Both the position numbers and the translations under genes were made by a program. A DNA stretch of 64,000 bases from an uncultured Aquimarina sp. (GTDB lineage Bacteria > Bacteroidota > Bacteroidia > Flavobacteriales > Flavobacteriaceae): contig CANMDH010000009.1 in NCBI GenBank assembly GCA_947496555.1, positions 1 to 64,000 of the forward strand, read 5' to 3'. The notes under the pieces were generated by a model. The model made no database searches. It saw nothing but the letters and a program-made list of their open reading frames with translations, and was not told the origin of the DNA. This document shows, piece after piece, positions 1 through 8,392 of this stretch (position 1 is its first letter; every line of letters starts with the position of its first letter).

Positions 1-12
1 GAAAACACCAAA

Positions 13-54
13 AACCGCAAACCATTTATTACTAAAGGTTTGCGGTTGTTTTTT
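13..54 (+). terminator. Rho-independent terminator
   Basis: An 11-bp perfect stem (AACCGCAAACC at 13-23 with GGTTTGCGGTT at 37-47) is followed by a T-rich run at 48-54. It would end a plus-strand gene lying to the left of the window. There is a weaker A-run on the other side, so it may work in both directions. Confidence 0.75.
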
Positions 55-79
55 GCCATAGACCTACGGATTTAAGGTA

Positions 80-145
80 CAAATCCGAGCGATCGTAGAA
101 TTGTAATGCTTGCTCCCACTCGGATTGCAAATCCGAGCGATCGTA
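80..145. repeat. REP-like intergenic repeat, two copies
   Basis: The 18-mer CAAATCCGAGCGATCGTA occurs at 80-97 and again at 128-145. The second copy forms a short hairpin with CTCGGATT at 119-126. Palindromic intergenic units of this kind are common dispersed repeats in Bacteroidota. There is no transposase next to it here. A related palindrome with TCGTA/TACGA ends is seen at 40530-40563. Confidence 0.6.
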
Positions 146-167
146 TTTTAATCAGGTTATATAATCC

Positions 168-1643
168 CTACTCCAATGCCGCTTCCAGTTTTTTGGCCTT
201 ATCCTTGGCATAGGTAAGGGTGGTATCCATTTGATAGCATTTTTTGAAATTATTCAAAGCCTTAAGCGAATCTCCCTTTGCCAACAAGGCATCACCATAA
301 CTGTCGTAGGTATTGGCCGAATTTGGATATTCCTTTACATTAAGTTCAAATATCCTCAGGGCTTCCTCTAGATGATCATTCGCCAGTAATTGATAGCCTA
401 ATGTATTTATAGCGTCTTCAGAAATATTGTATGTAACCGTATCTAATTTCTTTGTATGATAATGGCGTATACCACTTTCAATATTTTCTGCAATGATTTT
501 TTGCGCCATTTCTTTGTGTAATGCCTTTTTTGGTAATTTCGCAGGTTTCTTGGTAAGAATATTAGCCGCTCCATTAAGGATATCAAAGAAGTTCTCATTA
601 TTACCATTTGTAAGTAATATCAAACCACTTTTTGTCTTTAAATCGTTTAATAAAAAGGTTCTAAAACCTACCCATCCCCCAGAATGAAACACTTCCTCTT
701 TGCCAGGATCTTCACTTAATTGCCAACCAAAACCATATCCAGTTTTTTCGCCATTGTTCAATACACCCGAAGTAAAGGCCGCGTCTAAATACTTTTTTGC
801 AATGATAGTATGATTGGCCAAGGCCAGGTTCCATTTAAATAGATCCTCTAATGTCGAGTAGATTCCGCCGTCACCTCTCACATCATTAACCAAATGATAA
901 TCATCTGGTACCAAATCGACCTGATTAAGGGCCGTATTATATCCAAAAACACGATTGGGCATATTTGGATCTGGTGCTATCTGATACGAATACAGTACGG
1001 TGTTCTTCATACCCACAGGATCAAAAATATTTTCTTTAAGGAACTCTCTAAAATGCTGACCCGAAATCTTTTCTACAATAGAGGCCAATACCAAATACCC
1101 TGTATTACTATATTCGTAGTTCTCGCCAGGTGCAAAGCGTTGTTTGGGATTGCGTTGGTAAAAAAGCTCCATGATTTTATTATTGCCAATGGTCTCTGTT
1201 CCTGTGGTATCCTGAGATTGCCAATGTTCATGCATCATACGCTCATAGTCCTCTAAGCCCGAAACATGATTTAGCAAATGCCTAACAGTAATATTATCGT
1301 ATGGAAAATCTGAAAGAATGCTATTTACTTTTTGATCATAATCTAACTTTCCGAATTCCTTTAATTTCATAATAGACATCCCCGTAAACTGCTTACTTAC
1401 TGAAGCCAAACGAAATTGGGACCTTAAATCCAAACTATCTACCGGATCGATACTGCGTAATCCATTAGCGCTTTGATGCACAATTTGGCCATTCTTATAA
1501 ACCAATAAATTACCTGTAGCAATCCCAAGAGTTTTAAACTCTTTTATCATGTCGTCACAGGTAATGGTGTTATTGTCAGAGTTACAAGAAAAAAAACATG
1601 CCGAGAATAGACAAGCCCAGACGAGTTGTTTAAATGAAATCAT
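168..1643 (-). CDS. Serine hydrolase, beta-lactamase/D-Ala-D-Ala carboxypeptidase fold, lipoprotein with C-terminal TPR
   Basis: The protein has the class C beta-lactamase-type fold: the nucleophile motif S-V-S-K (Ser81, Lys84), the YSN motif near residues 178-180 and an HSGG motif that takes the KTG position. The C-terminal ~80 residues look like tetratricopeptide repeats. The N terminus is a short hydrophobic signal ending in FFSC, so it should be a lipoprotein anchored in an envelope membrane. The frame opens upstream at TTG 1673, but ATG 1643 gives a clean signal peptide, and a -7 promoter element overlaps the TTG. The substrate is unknown: this family includes esterases and peptidases as well as true beta-lactamases. 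It is a single-gene unit. Confidence 0.85.
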   Translation of the reverse strand: MISFKQLVWACLFSACFFSCNSDNNTITCDDMIKEFKTLGIATGNLLVYKNGQIVHQSANGLRSIDPVDSLDLRSQFRLASVSKQFTGMSIMKLKEFGKLDYDQKVNSILSDFPYDNITVRHLLNHVSGLEDYERMMHEHWQSQDTTGTETIGNNKIMELFYQRNPKQRFAPGENYEYSNTGYLVLASIVEKISGQHFREFLKENIFDPVGMKNTVLYSYQIAPDPNMPNRVFGYNTALNQVDLVPDDYHLVNDVRGDGGIYSTLEDLFKWNLALANHTIIAKKYLDAAFTSGVLNNGEKTGYGFGWQLSEDPGKEEVFHSGGWVGFRTFLLNDLKTKSGLILLTNGNNENFFDILNGAANILTKKPAKLPKKALHKEMAQKIIAENIESGIRHYHTKKLDTVTYNISEDAINTLGYQLLANDHLEEALRIFELNVKEYPNSANTYDSYGDALLAKGDSLKALNNFKKCYQMDTTLTYAKDKAKKLEAALE

Positions 1644-1670
1644 TGTTTTAATTAGGTGATTTTTATATCT

Positions 1671-1678
1671 CAAATGTA
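1671..1678 (-). promoter_or_regulatory. -7 promoter element TACATTTG
   Basis: TACATTTG on the minus strand matches the Bacteroidota -7 consensus TAnnTTTG. It lies 28 nt before ATG 1643 of the serine hydrolase gene and overlaps the alternative TTG start, which argues against that start. No clear -33 TTG was found. Confidence 0.5.
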
Positions 1679-1885
1679 CGTTTTATTAACGTATTATAGT
1701 GTCCCAGGTATTACAACTTCATAAAACCAAGCAATACTATGCTTACCTTTAGGATTAGATAAATGATCGTACTCTAAAAACATTCCTTTGATGAAAAACC
1801 TATTTATACTAGTCCTTGTATTGCTCTACTACCTATCCGAAGTATATTAAAGAGCTTTGGGTGTCTTCCTAAGATTGAATGCATA

Positions 1886-1920
1886 AAACAGAAACAGGTA
1901 GACCTTCACCTACCTGTTTC
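1886..1920 (-). terminator. Hairpin terminator
   Basis: GAAACAGGTAG (1891-1901) pairs perfectly with CTACCTGTTTC (1910-1920) around an 8-nt loop. On the minus strand TGTTTT follows. It probably ends the predicted short transcript, or read-through from the hpf operon. Confidence 0.55.
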
Positions 1921-1959
1921 CTTCGAAGAAATTAATTTTATTTTGTAGTACGATACTCT

Positions 1960-2043
1960 TCAATCTTCAATCGTTAGATATTCAAAATCAGATAATTTTC
2001 CTAAAAAACATATCCAATTTCTCCGATTTGGTTTTTGCCACAT
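1960..2043 (-). CDS. Possible 27-residue peptide, perhaps a frameshifted remnant
   Basis: ATG at 2043 opens a 27-codon frame beginning MWQKPNRRNW and ending in FEYLTIED. Just past its stop, the next frame reads RLKIEEYRTTK before its own stop, which looks like a protein C terminus. The two pieces meet at a short ATTGAAG repeat, so this may be one small gene broken by a frameshift. There is no clear ribosome binding site. It is the only protein-like frame in the predicted transcript. Function unknown. Confidence 0.25.
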   Translation of the reverse strand: MWQKPNRRNWICFLGKLSDFEYLTIED

Positions 2044-2139
2044 TGCTATCACAAAAACCTAATTCTTTTAATTAATACAAAACAAAGAATCATTTTTTAA
2101 CTACATCTACAAAAGTAGTTTATTCACACTTCAAAAAAT

Positions 2140-2153
2140 ATGACAAATGTCAG
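2140..2153. promoter_or_regulatory. Crp/Fnr-type operator A (ATGAC-AAAT-GTCAG)
   Basis: The half-sites ATGAC and GTCAG are separated by 4 bp, the geometry of FNR/FixK sites. The centre (2146.5) lies 36.5 bp from the G of minus-strand TACTTTTG (2117-2110), which puts the site near -41.5 of the predicted start. There is no matching -7 on the plus side, where hpf coding sequence lies. It therefore drives transcription leftwards, away from hpf. Confidence 0.55.
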
Positions 2154-2168
2154 TTTTTGGATTTTTTT

Positions 2169-2471
2169 TTACATATACGGCTTCATTTCTTGCTTACGTT
2201 TTTTGAGTTGTCTTTCTACATCACTCAGAGTCTCTTTAAAAGCCAACTCATAATTTTTCTCGTTAGAGGTTGCATATATTTTAGGCCCGGGTAGACTTAA
2301 CTCAAGATCACAAATTTTCCCGGCTCCTTTGGGGTCATTTTCTTTTTTAAAAAAGACATCAGATTTAATGATCCAGTCATATTTCTTGTATAATTTGTCT
2401 AGTTTTTCGTGTACATAATTTTCCATGGTCTCACTTGTAGGCATTTGTACAAATTGAATGTTTGTTTTCAT
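2169..2471 (-). CDS. hpf: Ribosome hibernation promoting factor (HPF/RaiA family), short form
   Basis: A 100-residue protein of the HPF/RaiA (sigma-54 modulation) family, which binds the 30S decoding region and stores or silences ribosomes in stress or stationary phase. The beta-alpha-beta-beta-beta-alpha layout is visible: a beta strand at 2-9, a helix at about 13-30, strands with DVFFKKEND and CDLELSLPG, and a basic C-terminal helix (QLKKRKQEMK). It lacks the C-terminal dimerisation domain of long HPF. The gene is the last of a four-gene operon (membrane protein, ppsA, flavodoxin-like, hpf), starting 2 bp after the flavodoxin-like stop. The operon promoter has a Crp/Fnr-type site, so hibernation is probably switched on with the rest of the island. 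Confidence 0.9.
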   Translation of the reverse strand: MKTNIQFVQMPTSETMENYVHEKLDKLYKKYDWIIKSDVFFKKENDPKGAGKICDLELSLPGPKIYATSNEKNYELAFKETLSDVERQLKKRKQEMKPYM

Positions 2472-2473
2472 GT

Positions 2474-3100
2474 TTATTTGTTTTTAAATTCTAGTGCTTC
2501 ATTTTTTTTGTTTCTTAATCTGTCAGCTATTTCTTTTCCGAAATTATTGGCCATTTCTAAGGCAATTTTTCGGTTGGATCTTTTGGGCTCAGATTCGTTA
2601 TTGGGTTTCATAAGCCAAAAAGATCTTGAATCTATTAATATTGCATCTTTTTGAGTAATCAACTCCTCTAATAAACGTTGTGATCTTTTGGTAGCACCAC
2701 TACCCAGGGTGATGGCGACTACTTTTTGTTCTTCAAGATGATTACTGTTTTTGATATAATCTCGTATTGCCTTGTCTGGAGCCCAATTGTAGGTGTTGGC
2801 GCAAAAAACATACAGATCAAAGGGTTCTTCGATCTTAGCTGCTGCAGCTACCGTTGCTATTTTGGATGTCCAACCATCTTTGGTAAGACCCTCTGCAAAA
2901 GCTAGGCTTATCTTTTCGTCAAGGTTATAAATTGGATCAGGATCATAGACCACCAAGGCACTGTGATTGTTGTTTTTTCCAACAGTGGCTATTTTTTCGG
3001 GACCTGTTTTTGCAACTACAAAAGTAAGCATGATCCAGATGATTATAGTTAGGGATATAACTATCAATATTATTGTCATTATTTTCTTTTTTCTTTTCAT
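2474..3100 (-). CDS. Membrane-anchored flavodoxin-like protein
   Basis: 208 residues. A single N-terminal membrane segment (about 8-28) is followed by a flavodoxin-like alpha/beta domain: a first strand SALVVYDPDP at about 45-54 in the position of the FMN phosphate loop, FDLYVFCANTYNWAPDKAIRDY in the middle (the W/Y region that usually stacks on flavin), and a glycine-rich VVAITLGSGAT. The phosphate loop lacks the canonical T/S-x-T-G-x-T, so FMN binding is uncertain. It lies between ppsA and hpf in the same operon. Possible roles are electron transfer or quinone reduction at the inner membrane. Confidence 0.65.
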   Translation of the reverse strand: MKRKKKIMTIILIVISLTIIIWIMLTFVVAKTGPEKIATVGKNNNHSALVVYDPDPIYNLDEKISLAFAEGLTKDGWTSKIATVAAAAKIEEPFDLYVFCANTYNWAPDKAIRDYIKNSNHLEEQKVVAITLGSGATKRSQRLLEELITQKDAILIDSRSFWLMKPNNESEPKRSNRKIALEMANNFGKEIADRLRNKKNEALEFKNK

Positions 3101-3136
3101 TGGTGACTTAGAATTCTGGTATCACAATAATTTGCT

Positions 3137-5524
3137 CTAATTGGCTATTACCTTCTTGCGTGACTCTGCTTTGTTTATATTTTCTATTCCTTTTAACAAA
3201 GCATCAGGATTAAACGATATACTATCGATTCCTGCTCCTACCAAAAAGGCAGCATATTCTTCAAAATCACTAGGAGCTTGTCCGCATAACCCAATCTTTT
3301 TTTTCGAATAATTGGCTTTTTCGATTGCCAGGGCGATCATTTTTTTGGTTGCAGGGTCATTTTCATCAAAAATAGAAGACATAATTTCAGAATCCCTATC
3401 GATTCCTAAAGTTAGTTGTGTAAGATCATTAGAGCCAATGGAAAATCCATCAAAAATCTCAGCAAATTCTTCGGCCATCATTACATTACTAGGAATCTCA
3501 GACATTACATAGATTTCTAATCCATTCTCTCCTTGCTTCAATCCATTTTCACGCATTATTTGAATTACTTTTTTGCCTTCTTCTATGGTTCTGCAAAACG
3601 GTATCATTACTTTTACATTGGTTAACCCCTTATCGTTTCGCACTTTCTTTATGGCTTCACACTCGAGTCTAAACCCTTCTTTGTATACATCACTATAATA
3701 TCTGGCAGCTCCTCTAAACCCTAACATTGGGTTTTCTTCTTTGGGTTCGAACTGAGTTCCCCCTATGAGATTTGCATATTCGTTGGTTTTAAAATCACTC
3801 ATTCTAACGATCACTTCTTTTGGGTAAAATGCTGCTGCCATGGTAGCAATTCCCTGAGCAAGTTTATCTACAAAATAATTCTCTTTATTTGGGTAGCCAT
3901 TGGTTAATGCTTCGATCTCATTTTTAATTTCGGAGCTTTTTATTTCTTCAAATTTTATCAATGCCATTGGATGTATTTTAATGGTATGCGTAATTATAAA
4001 TTCCATTCGTAACAATCCAATTCCGTTATTAGGATAGAAAGAGAAATGAAATGCTTTTTCGGGATCCGAAAGAATCATTTTTACCTCGGTTCTAGGCATA
4101 ATAATACGGCCAAAATTTATTTTCTCTTGCATAAATTCCAATGCTCCATCATATACATAACCGGTTTTACCTTCGGCACATGAAACCGTAATAGTTTGTC
4201 CATCTTTGATCCCTCGGGTTGCACTATTGGTTCCTACAATCGCCGGCACACCCAATTCTCTTGCTACAATAGCAGCATGACTCGTTCTTCCGCCTCGATT
4301 GGTAATAATCGCTCCTGCTTTTTTAAGCAGTGGATCCCAATCTGGACTGGTAACATCGGTAACAATGATATCACCTTCGTGTAATTTATAAGAGTCCTTT
4401 GGGGATTCGAGTATTTTTGCTGTTCCTTTTGTTATTTTAGATCCAATAGCATTTCCGACAGCTAGGATCTCGCTTCGTTCCTTTAAGGTATACTCGATAT
4501 GTATATTTTTATCTTTGATGTAATGTACCGTCTCGGGTCGTGCCTGAGTGATAAAAAGTTCATTAGTAATCCCATCTTTGGCCCATTCGATATCCATTGG
4601 TTTTTTGTAATGCTGCTCGATCACCAATGCCCATTTGGCTAGTGTCATTACTTCGGTATCTGATAGTACAAATTGATTCTGTTTTGACTCTTTGGTATCG
4701 ATATTTACCGTTGCCGAATGCCCATCGGATTCGGCATAGATCATTGTTTTTTCTTTGTCGCCCAGTTTTTTTTGCACAATTGCATTTTTGCCATGAATTA
4801 GGGTAGGTTTGAACACATAAAACTCGTCGGGATTAATAGTACCTTGTACTATATTTTCTCCTAATCCCCATACTCCTGATAAATGAATAATATCATTAAA
4901 ACCAGATTCGGGTTCTATGGTAAATCCCACTCCCGAGCAGCCTTTATCAGAGCGTACCATTTTTTGCACTCCTACAGACAATGCTATTTCGTGATGTACA
5001 AAACCTTTATCCTCTCGATATTTGATGGCTCGATTTGTATACAGCGATGCAAAGCATTCTTTTATGGCATTTTGCAATGCTTTATTTCCCTTTACATTCA
5101 GAAAAGTATCATGTTGGCCAGCAAAGCTGGCTTCGGGCAAATCCTCTGCCGTTGCGCTACTTCGAACTGCAACCTCAATGTCTTTTCCATTACCTAAAGT
5201 CGGATAAGCATCTTGTATCGCTTCTATAAACTCCTCAGAAAAATTTCCTGTGCATATTAGTTTGCGAGCTTCAGAACCGATCTCATTAAGATTAGAATAT
5301 GTTTTTCTATCCAATCTCTTGAGGGTATCCTTCAGTGGTTTTTCCAGACCGTTTTCTTCAACAAATAACCAAAATGCTTTAGCAGTGGTAGCAAATCCAT
5401 TAGGGACCTTTACTCCTTGAGAGGATAATTGATTGTACATTTCACCCAGAGATGCATTTTTACCTCCAACCGATGGGATATCATTGATTGTTATTTCTTC
5501 AAATTTCTTGATGAATGTATTCAT
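3137..5524 (-). CDS. ppsA: Phosphoenolpyruvate synthase
   Basis: 795 residues, the normal length for PEP synthase (pyruvate, water dikinase), which makes PEP from pyruvate and ATP with release of AMP and phosphate. The order is as in the family: N-terminal ATP-grasp domain (SVGGKNASLGEMY at the start; AVRSSATAEDLPEASFAGQ at about 120-138), the swivelling phosphohistidine domain with GGRTSHAAIVAREL (catalytic His416), and the C-terminal PEP/pyruvate TIM barrel with GSNDLTQLTLG and the catalytic Cys in GLCGQAPS. It acts in gluconeogenesis from pyruvate and C3 compounds. The position inside a Crp/Fnr-controlled stress operon beside hpf is notable. Start ATG 5524 lies 18 bp after the upstream gene. 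Confidence 0.95.
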   Translation of the reverse strand: MNTFIKKFEEITINDIPSVGGKNASLGEMYNQLSSQGVKVPNGFATTAKAFWLFVEENGLEKPLKDTLKRLDRKTYSNLNEIGSEARKLICTGNFSEEFIEAIQDAYPTLGNGKDIEVAVRSSATAEDLPEASFAGQHDTFLNVKGNKALQNAIKECFASLYTNRAIKYREDKGFVHHEIALSVGVQKMVRSDKGCSGVGFTIEPESGFNDIIHLSGVWGLGENIVQGTINPDEFYVFKPTLIHGKNAIVQKKLGDKEKTMIYAESDGHSATVNIDTKESKQNQFVLSDTEVMTLAKWALVIEQHYKKPMDIEWAKDGITNELFITQARPETVHYIKDKNIHIEYTLKERSEILAVGNAIGSKITKGTAKILESPKDSYKLHEGDIIVTDVTSPDWDPLLKKAGAIITNRGGRTSHAAIVARELGVPAIVGTNSATRGIKDGQTITVSCAEGKTGYVYDGALEFMQEKINFGRIIMPRTEVKMILSDPEKAFHFSFYPNNGIGLLRMEFIITHTIKIHPMALIKFEEIKSSEIKNEIEALTNGYPNKENYFVDKLAQGIATMAAAFYPKEVIVRMSDFKTNEYANLIGGTQFEPKEENPMLGFRGAARYYSDVYKEGFRLECEAIKKVRNDKGLTNVKVMIPFCRTIEEGKKVIQIMRENGLKQGENGLEIYVMSEIPSNVMMAEEFAEIFDGFSIGSNDLTQLTLGIDRDSEIMSSIFDENDPATKKMIALAIEKANYSKKKIGLCGQAPSDFEEYAAFLVGAGIDSISFNPDALLKGIENINKAESRKKVIAN

Positions 5525-5542
5525 CGCTTTGTGTTTTACTAA

Positions 5543-5929
5543 TTAATAGGGTACAAGTTCATAGGCAGCATTCAATAAAAATACTCCTGTTAAAAACAAC
5601 AATACATACAGTACCTGAACCAGTTTTACATTCACAAATTCTAACCATTTTGCAGTTCCTGCAGGAAAAATGAAAAGGTTTAAGCCTATACCCAATGACA
5701 TCCAGCCAATAACAGTTATTATAAACCTCCAATTGGGTTCCCATATATTATGAGCAAGGATATTGAGCAATCCAACAATGATTGCAACAAAAGAAGTGAT
5801 GATCACAAATTTCTGATCTTTCAGGTCTTCAAAAATTTGTTTAATCCTGGTTGGATTAAAACTTAATATAAAGAAGAAAATAATTAAATACCAGCCCCAA
5901 AACTTTGCTAAAAAAACAGAAATATCCAT
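5543..5929 (-). CDS. Small integral membrane protein of unknown function
   Basis: 128 residues with four hydrophobic segments (about 8-23, 43-61, 68-90 and 104-122), so a compact inner-membrane protein. No family was recognised with confidence. It is the first gene of the operon that continues with ppsA, the flavodoxin-like gene and hpf. ATG 5929 lies about 20 nt downstream of the start site predicted from TATTTTTG (5961-5954). Confidence 0.7.
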   Translation of the reverse strand: MDISVFLAKFWGWYLIIFFFILSFNPTRIKQIFEDLKDQKFVIITSFVAIIVGLLNILAHNIWEPNWRFIITVIGWMSLGIGLNLFIFPAGTAKWLEFVNVKLVQVLYVLLFLTGVFLLNAAYELVPY

Positions 5930-5953
5930 ATGTAGATTGTTTTATGTCTTATT

Positions 5954-6027
5954 CAAAAATAGCAGCTCTATTTGGTATTAAATATGATAAATATCATTCC
6001 GAGAACGAAGACTTTGGTTGAAATTTG
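5954..6027. promoter_or_regulatory. Divergent promoter pair with Crp/Fnr-type operator B (ATGAT-AAAT-ATCAT at 5984-5997)
   Basis: The palindrome at 5984-5997 (centre 5990.5) lies between two divergent operons. On the minus strand the -7 element TATTTTTG ends at 5954, and on the plus strand GAAATTTG ends at 6027. Both are exactly 36.5 bp from the centre. One site can therefore act at -41.5 for both promoters: leftward to the membrane protein-ppsA-flavodoxin-hpf operon, rightward to the exporter operon. Neither side has a TTG -33 element, as expected for activator-dependent promoters. Confidence 0.65.
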
Positions 6028-6044
6028 AAGAAAAACAATTAGGT

Positions 6045-7127
6045 ATGTCCAAGCTTATATTATGGGTGTCTCTTGCGATCTTTTTTGTATCCTGTAATAC
6101 CAATGAAGAAAAGATACTTCCTGCCGTTACCGACATTACAGAATCAGTATATTCTTCAATCACCATTCAACCTGATAGTTTATATCAGGCATATGCTTCT
6201 GTAAATGGTATTCTGGATAAAAACTTAGTTGAAGAAGGAGATATAGTAAAGAAAGAAACGCCACTAATTCAGGTTATTAATAGCAATCCCAAGCTAAATA
6301 CCGAAAATGCAAAGTTGTCGTTAGAGCTGGCTCAAAAAAGTTATAATGGGAATGCCGCTATATTACGAAGCATCGAAGATGAAATTGAAGCGGCAACCTT
6401 AAAACTGGCCAATGATTCTATTAATTACTGTCGGCAAAAAAATCTTTGGGATCAACAGATTGGTTCTAAAGTAGAATACGATACCAAAAAACTAGCTTAT
6501 GAGCTTTCAGAAAACACTTTGGACCTTCTTAATAACAAATACCAACGAACCAAAGAAGAGTTAGAAACGCAGCTTAAACAAGCCGAAAACAATTACAAAA
6601 CTTCGTTGATTACAACCAAAGATTTTACAATTAATAGTAAAATTAATGGGAAAGTTTATGCTCTGTACAAAAATCCTGGTGAAATCGTAAATACACTAGA
6701 ACCCTTGGCTGCTATAGGCAGTGAAACTATATTTATTATTGAAATGCTAGTCGACGAGGTTGATATCGTAAAAATTAAAAAAGAGCAGAAAGTAATAATT
6801 ACCCTCGATGCCTATAATGGAAAAGTTTTTACCGCCAATGTAAGTAAGATTTATCCCAAAAAAGATGAGCGTAATCAAACTTTTATGGTCGAGGCCCTGT
6901 TTACTAAAGAGCCCGATGTTTTGTATCCTGGATTATCGGGTGAAGCAAATATTATTATTGATCAGAAAGAAGATGCGCTCACCATACCCAAGCAGTATTT
7001 GATTGATGATACCAAGGTAAAAACCGATAATGGAATTGTAGAAATAGTAACCGGACTACAAAGTATGGATACCGTAGAAATATTATCCGGAATTACTAAA
7101 GAAACCTGGATTTATAAACCAAAATAA
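6045..7127 (+). CDS. HlyD/MacA-type periplasmic adaptor lipoprotein
   Basis: 360 residues from ATG 6045. The N terminus (MSKLILWVSLAIFFVSC) is a lipoprotein signal with Cys17. The frame extends back to TTG 6018, but that codon lies within the promoter, and ATG 6045 has AGG just upstream. The layout is that of a membrane fusion protein: a lipoyl/barrel-sandwich half (NGILDKNLVEEGDIVKKETPL), a long coiled coil (about 85-180), the second lipoyl half (SKINGKVYALYKNPGEIV) and a beta-barrel region. It should link the inner-membrane ABC transporter encoded by the next two genes to an outer-membrane exit. No TolC-like gene lies beside it. Confidence 0.85.
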   Translation: MSKLILWVSLAIFFVSCNTNEEKILPAVTDITESVYSSITIQPDSLYQAYASVNGILDKNLVEEGDIVKKETPLIQVINSNPKLNTENAKLSLELAQKSYNGNAAILRSIEDEIEAATLKLANDSINYCRQKNLWDQQIGSKVEYDTKKLAYELSENTLDLLNNKYQRTKEELETQLKQAENNYKTSLITTKDFTINSKINGKVYALYKNPGEIVNTLEPLAAIGSETIFIIEMLVDEVDIVKIKKEQKVIITLDAYNGKVFTANVSKIYPKKDERNQTFMVEALFTKEPDVLYPGLSGEANIIIDQKEDALTIPKQYLIDDTKVKTDNGIVEIVTGLQSMDTVEILSGITKETWIYKPK

Positions 7128-8389
7128 TGGTTAACTGGAAGGTCATATTAAATATCGCCAAGACCCATTTGCTCACCAAAATTAAGCAAACGGCTACTGC
7201 CGCTTTAGGCGTGACTTTTGGTATTGGTGCCTATATTACGTTGGTTTGTTTTATGACTGGTCTTAACGCCATGTTGGATGACCTAATACTTAATGTGACT
7301 CCACATGTGCATATCTTTAATGAAATAGAACCTTCTAAAAAGCAACCTGTAGATATTTACAACGAGCTACAAAATACATTTAACGTGGTTCATTCTGTAA
7401 AACCCAAACAAAGTCAAAAAAGAATCCATAATGCACTACCGATTATGGATTATTTGGAAAAAGATCCCATGGTACGAGGTGCCATCCCACAAATTAAAGA
7501 ACAGATATTTTACATTGCCGGTTCTATTGAATTGGGCGGTAATTTGACTGGGATCAATGTAATGCAAGAGGTAGAACTCTTTAATTTTAGTGATTATATT
7601 GTAGAAGGAACTCCGCAAGCCTTGCACAACAACGAAAATGGCATTTTACTTGGTGCGGGTGTTGCCGAAAAAATGTCACTTGATGTTGGCGATCGGGTAC
7701 AGATTAGCACCATAAGAGGTGATATCTTTCCATTAAAAATCGTAGGGATTTATCAAAGTGGGATTGCAGATATTGATAATATTCAGAGTTTTGCCAATGT
7801 AAAAACCGTGCAGCGTATTCTTGGCGAAGCCGAAAATTATATTACCGATATCAATGTAAAATTGCATAACATTGAGTATTCAATTCCATTGGCACAAAAA
7901 ATAGAACAGCAATTCAAGCTTACCGCAATAGATATTAAAACTGCTAATGCGCAGTTTGAAACCGGAACCACCATTAGAAACCTGATTACCTATTCGGTTT
8001 CGGTCACCTTATTGATAGTTGCTGGTTTTGGCATCTATAATATTTTGAATATGTTGATTTACGAAAAGATGAATGATATTGCTATTTTGAAGGCAACCGG
8101 CTTTTCTGGAAAAGATGTTCAACTCATTTTTATGAGTCAGGCAATGATCATTGGAGTTGTAGGTGGGGTTTTGGGCTTGCTCATTGGATTGGGATTATCA
8201 CATTTTATTGATAATCTACCCTTTGAAACAGAAGCATTGCCTACGATTACCACCTATCCTATTAATCACAATCCTAATTTTTATGCAATCGGAATCACTT
8301 TTGCCATGGTTTCTACATTTCTGGCAGGCTTTTTACCTTCTCGGAAAGCAAAAAAAATTGATCCTGTTAAAATTATTAGAGGGCAATAA
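7127..8389 (+). CDS. ABC transporter permease, MacB/LolC/FtsX type
   Basis: 420 residues with the MacB/LolC layout: one N-terminal membrane helix (about 18-45), a large periplasmic MacB_PCD domain (about 50-270) and an FtsX-type C-terminal domain with three helices (about 280-305, 335-360, 385-405), ending in the usual FLPSRKAKKIDPVKIIRG. Its ATG overlaps the stop of the adaptor gene (ATAATGG), so they are translationally coupled. With the ATPase that follows 4 bp later it makes a mechanotransmission-type exporter for lipoproteins, peptides or small molecules; the substrate cannot be read from sequence. Confidence 0.9.
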   Translation: MVNWKVILNIAKTHLLTKIKQTATAALGVTFGIGAYITLVCFMTGLNAMLDDLILNVTPHVHIFNEIEPSKKQPVDIYNELQNTFNVVHSVKPKQSQKRIHNALPIMDYLEKDPMVRGAIPQIKEQIFYIAGSIELGGNLTGINVMQEVELFNFSDYIVEGTPQALHNNENGILLGAGVAEKMSLDVGDRVQISTIRGDIFPLKIVGIYQSGIADIDNIQSFANVKTVQRILGEAENYITDINVKLHNIEYSIPLAQKIEQQFKLTAIDIKTANAQFETGTTIRNLITYSVSVTLLIVAGFGIYNILNMLIYEKMNDIAILKATGFSGKDVQLIFMSQAMIIGVVGGVLGLLIGLGLSHFIDNLPFETEALPTITTYPINHNPNFYAIGITFAMVSTFLAGFLPSRKAKKIDPVKIIRGQ

Positions 8390-8392
8390 ACT

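Larger units (their letters stand above)
1886..2105 (-). ncRNA. Predicted short transcript (small RNA or leader of a tiny ORF) under Crp/Fnr-type control
   Basis: This is inferred only from signals. A minus-strand -7 element TACTTTTG (2117-2110) sits at the same distance from the palindrome at 2140-2153 as in the other promoters of this island. Transcription from about 2105 would meet an 11-bp hairpin at 1920-1891 followed by TGTTTT, giving an RNA of about 220 nt. It may be a small RNA, or the messenger of the 27-residue frame inside it. No homolog is recognised. Confidence 0.35.
1679..2168. other. Intergenic region with a predicted regulated short transcript
   Basis: No normal-sized gene lies in these 490 bases. 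The region contains a strong hairpin (1891-1920), a Crp/Fnr-type palindrome (2140-2153) with a correctly spaced minus-strand -7 element (TACTTTTG, 2117 to 2110), and a 27-codon reading frame (1960-2043, minus). A 19-codon plus-strand frame at 1791-1850 resembles a signal peptide but goes no further. Confidence 0.6.

Noticed and set aside
1791-1850. 19-codon plus-strand ORF starting MKNLFILVLVLLYYL
   Set aside because: It looks like a signal peptide start but stops at once, with no promoter or continuation in any frame. Probably chance or a remnant.
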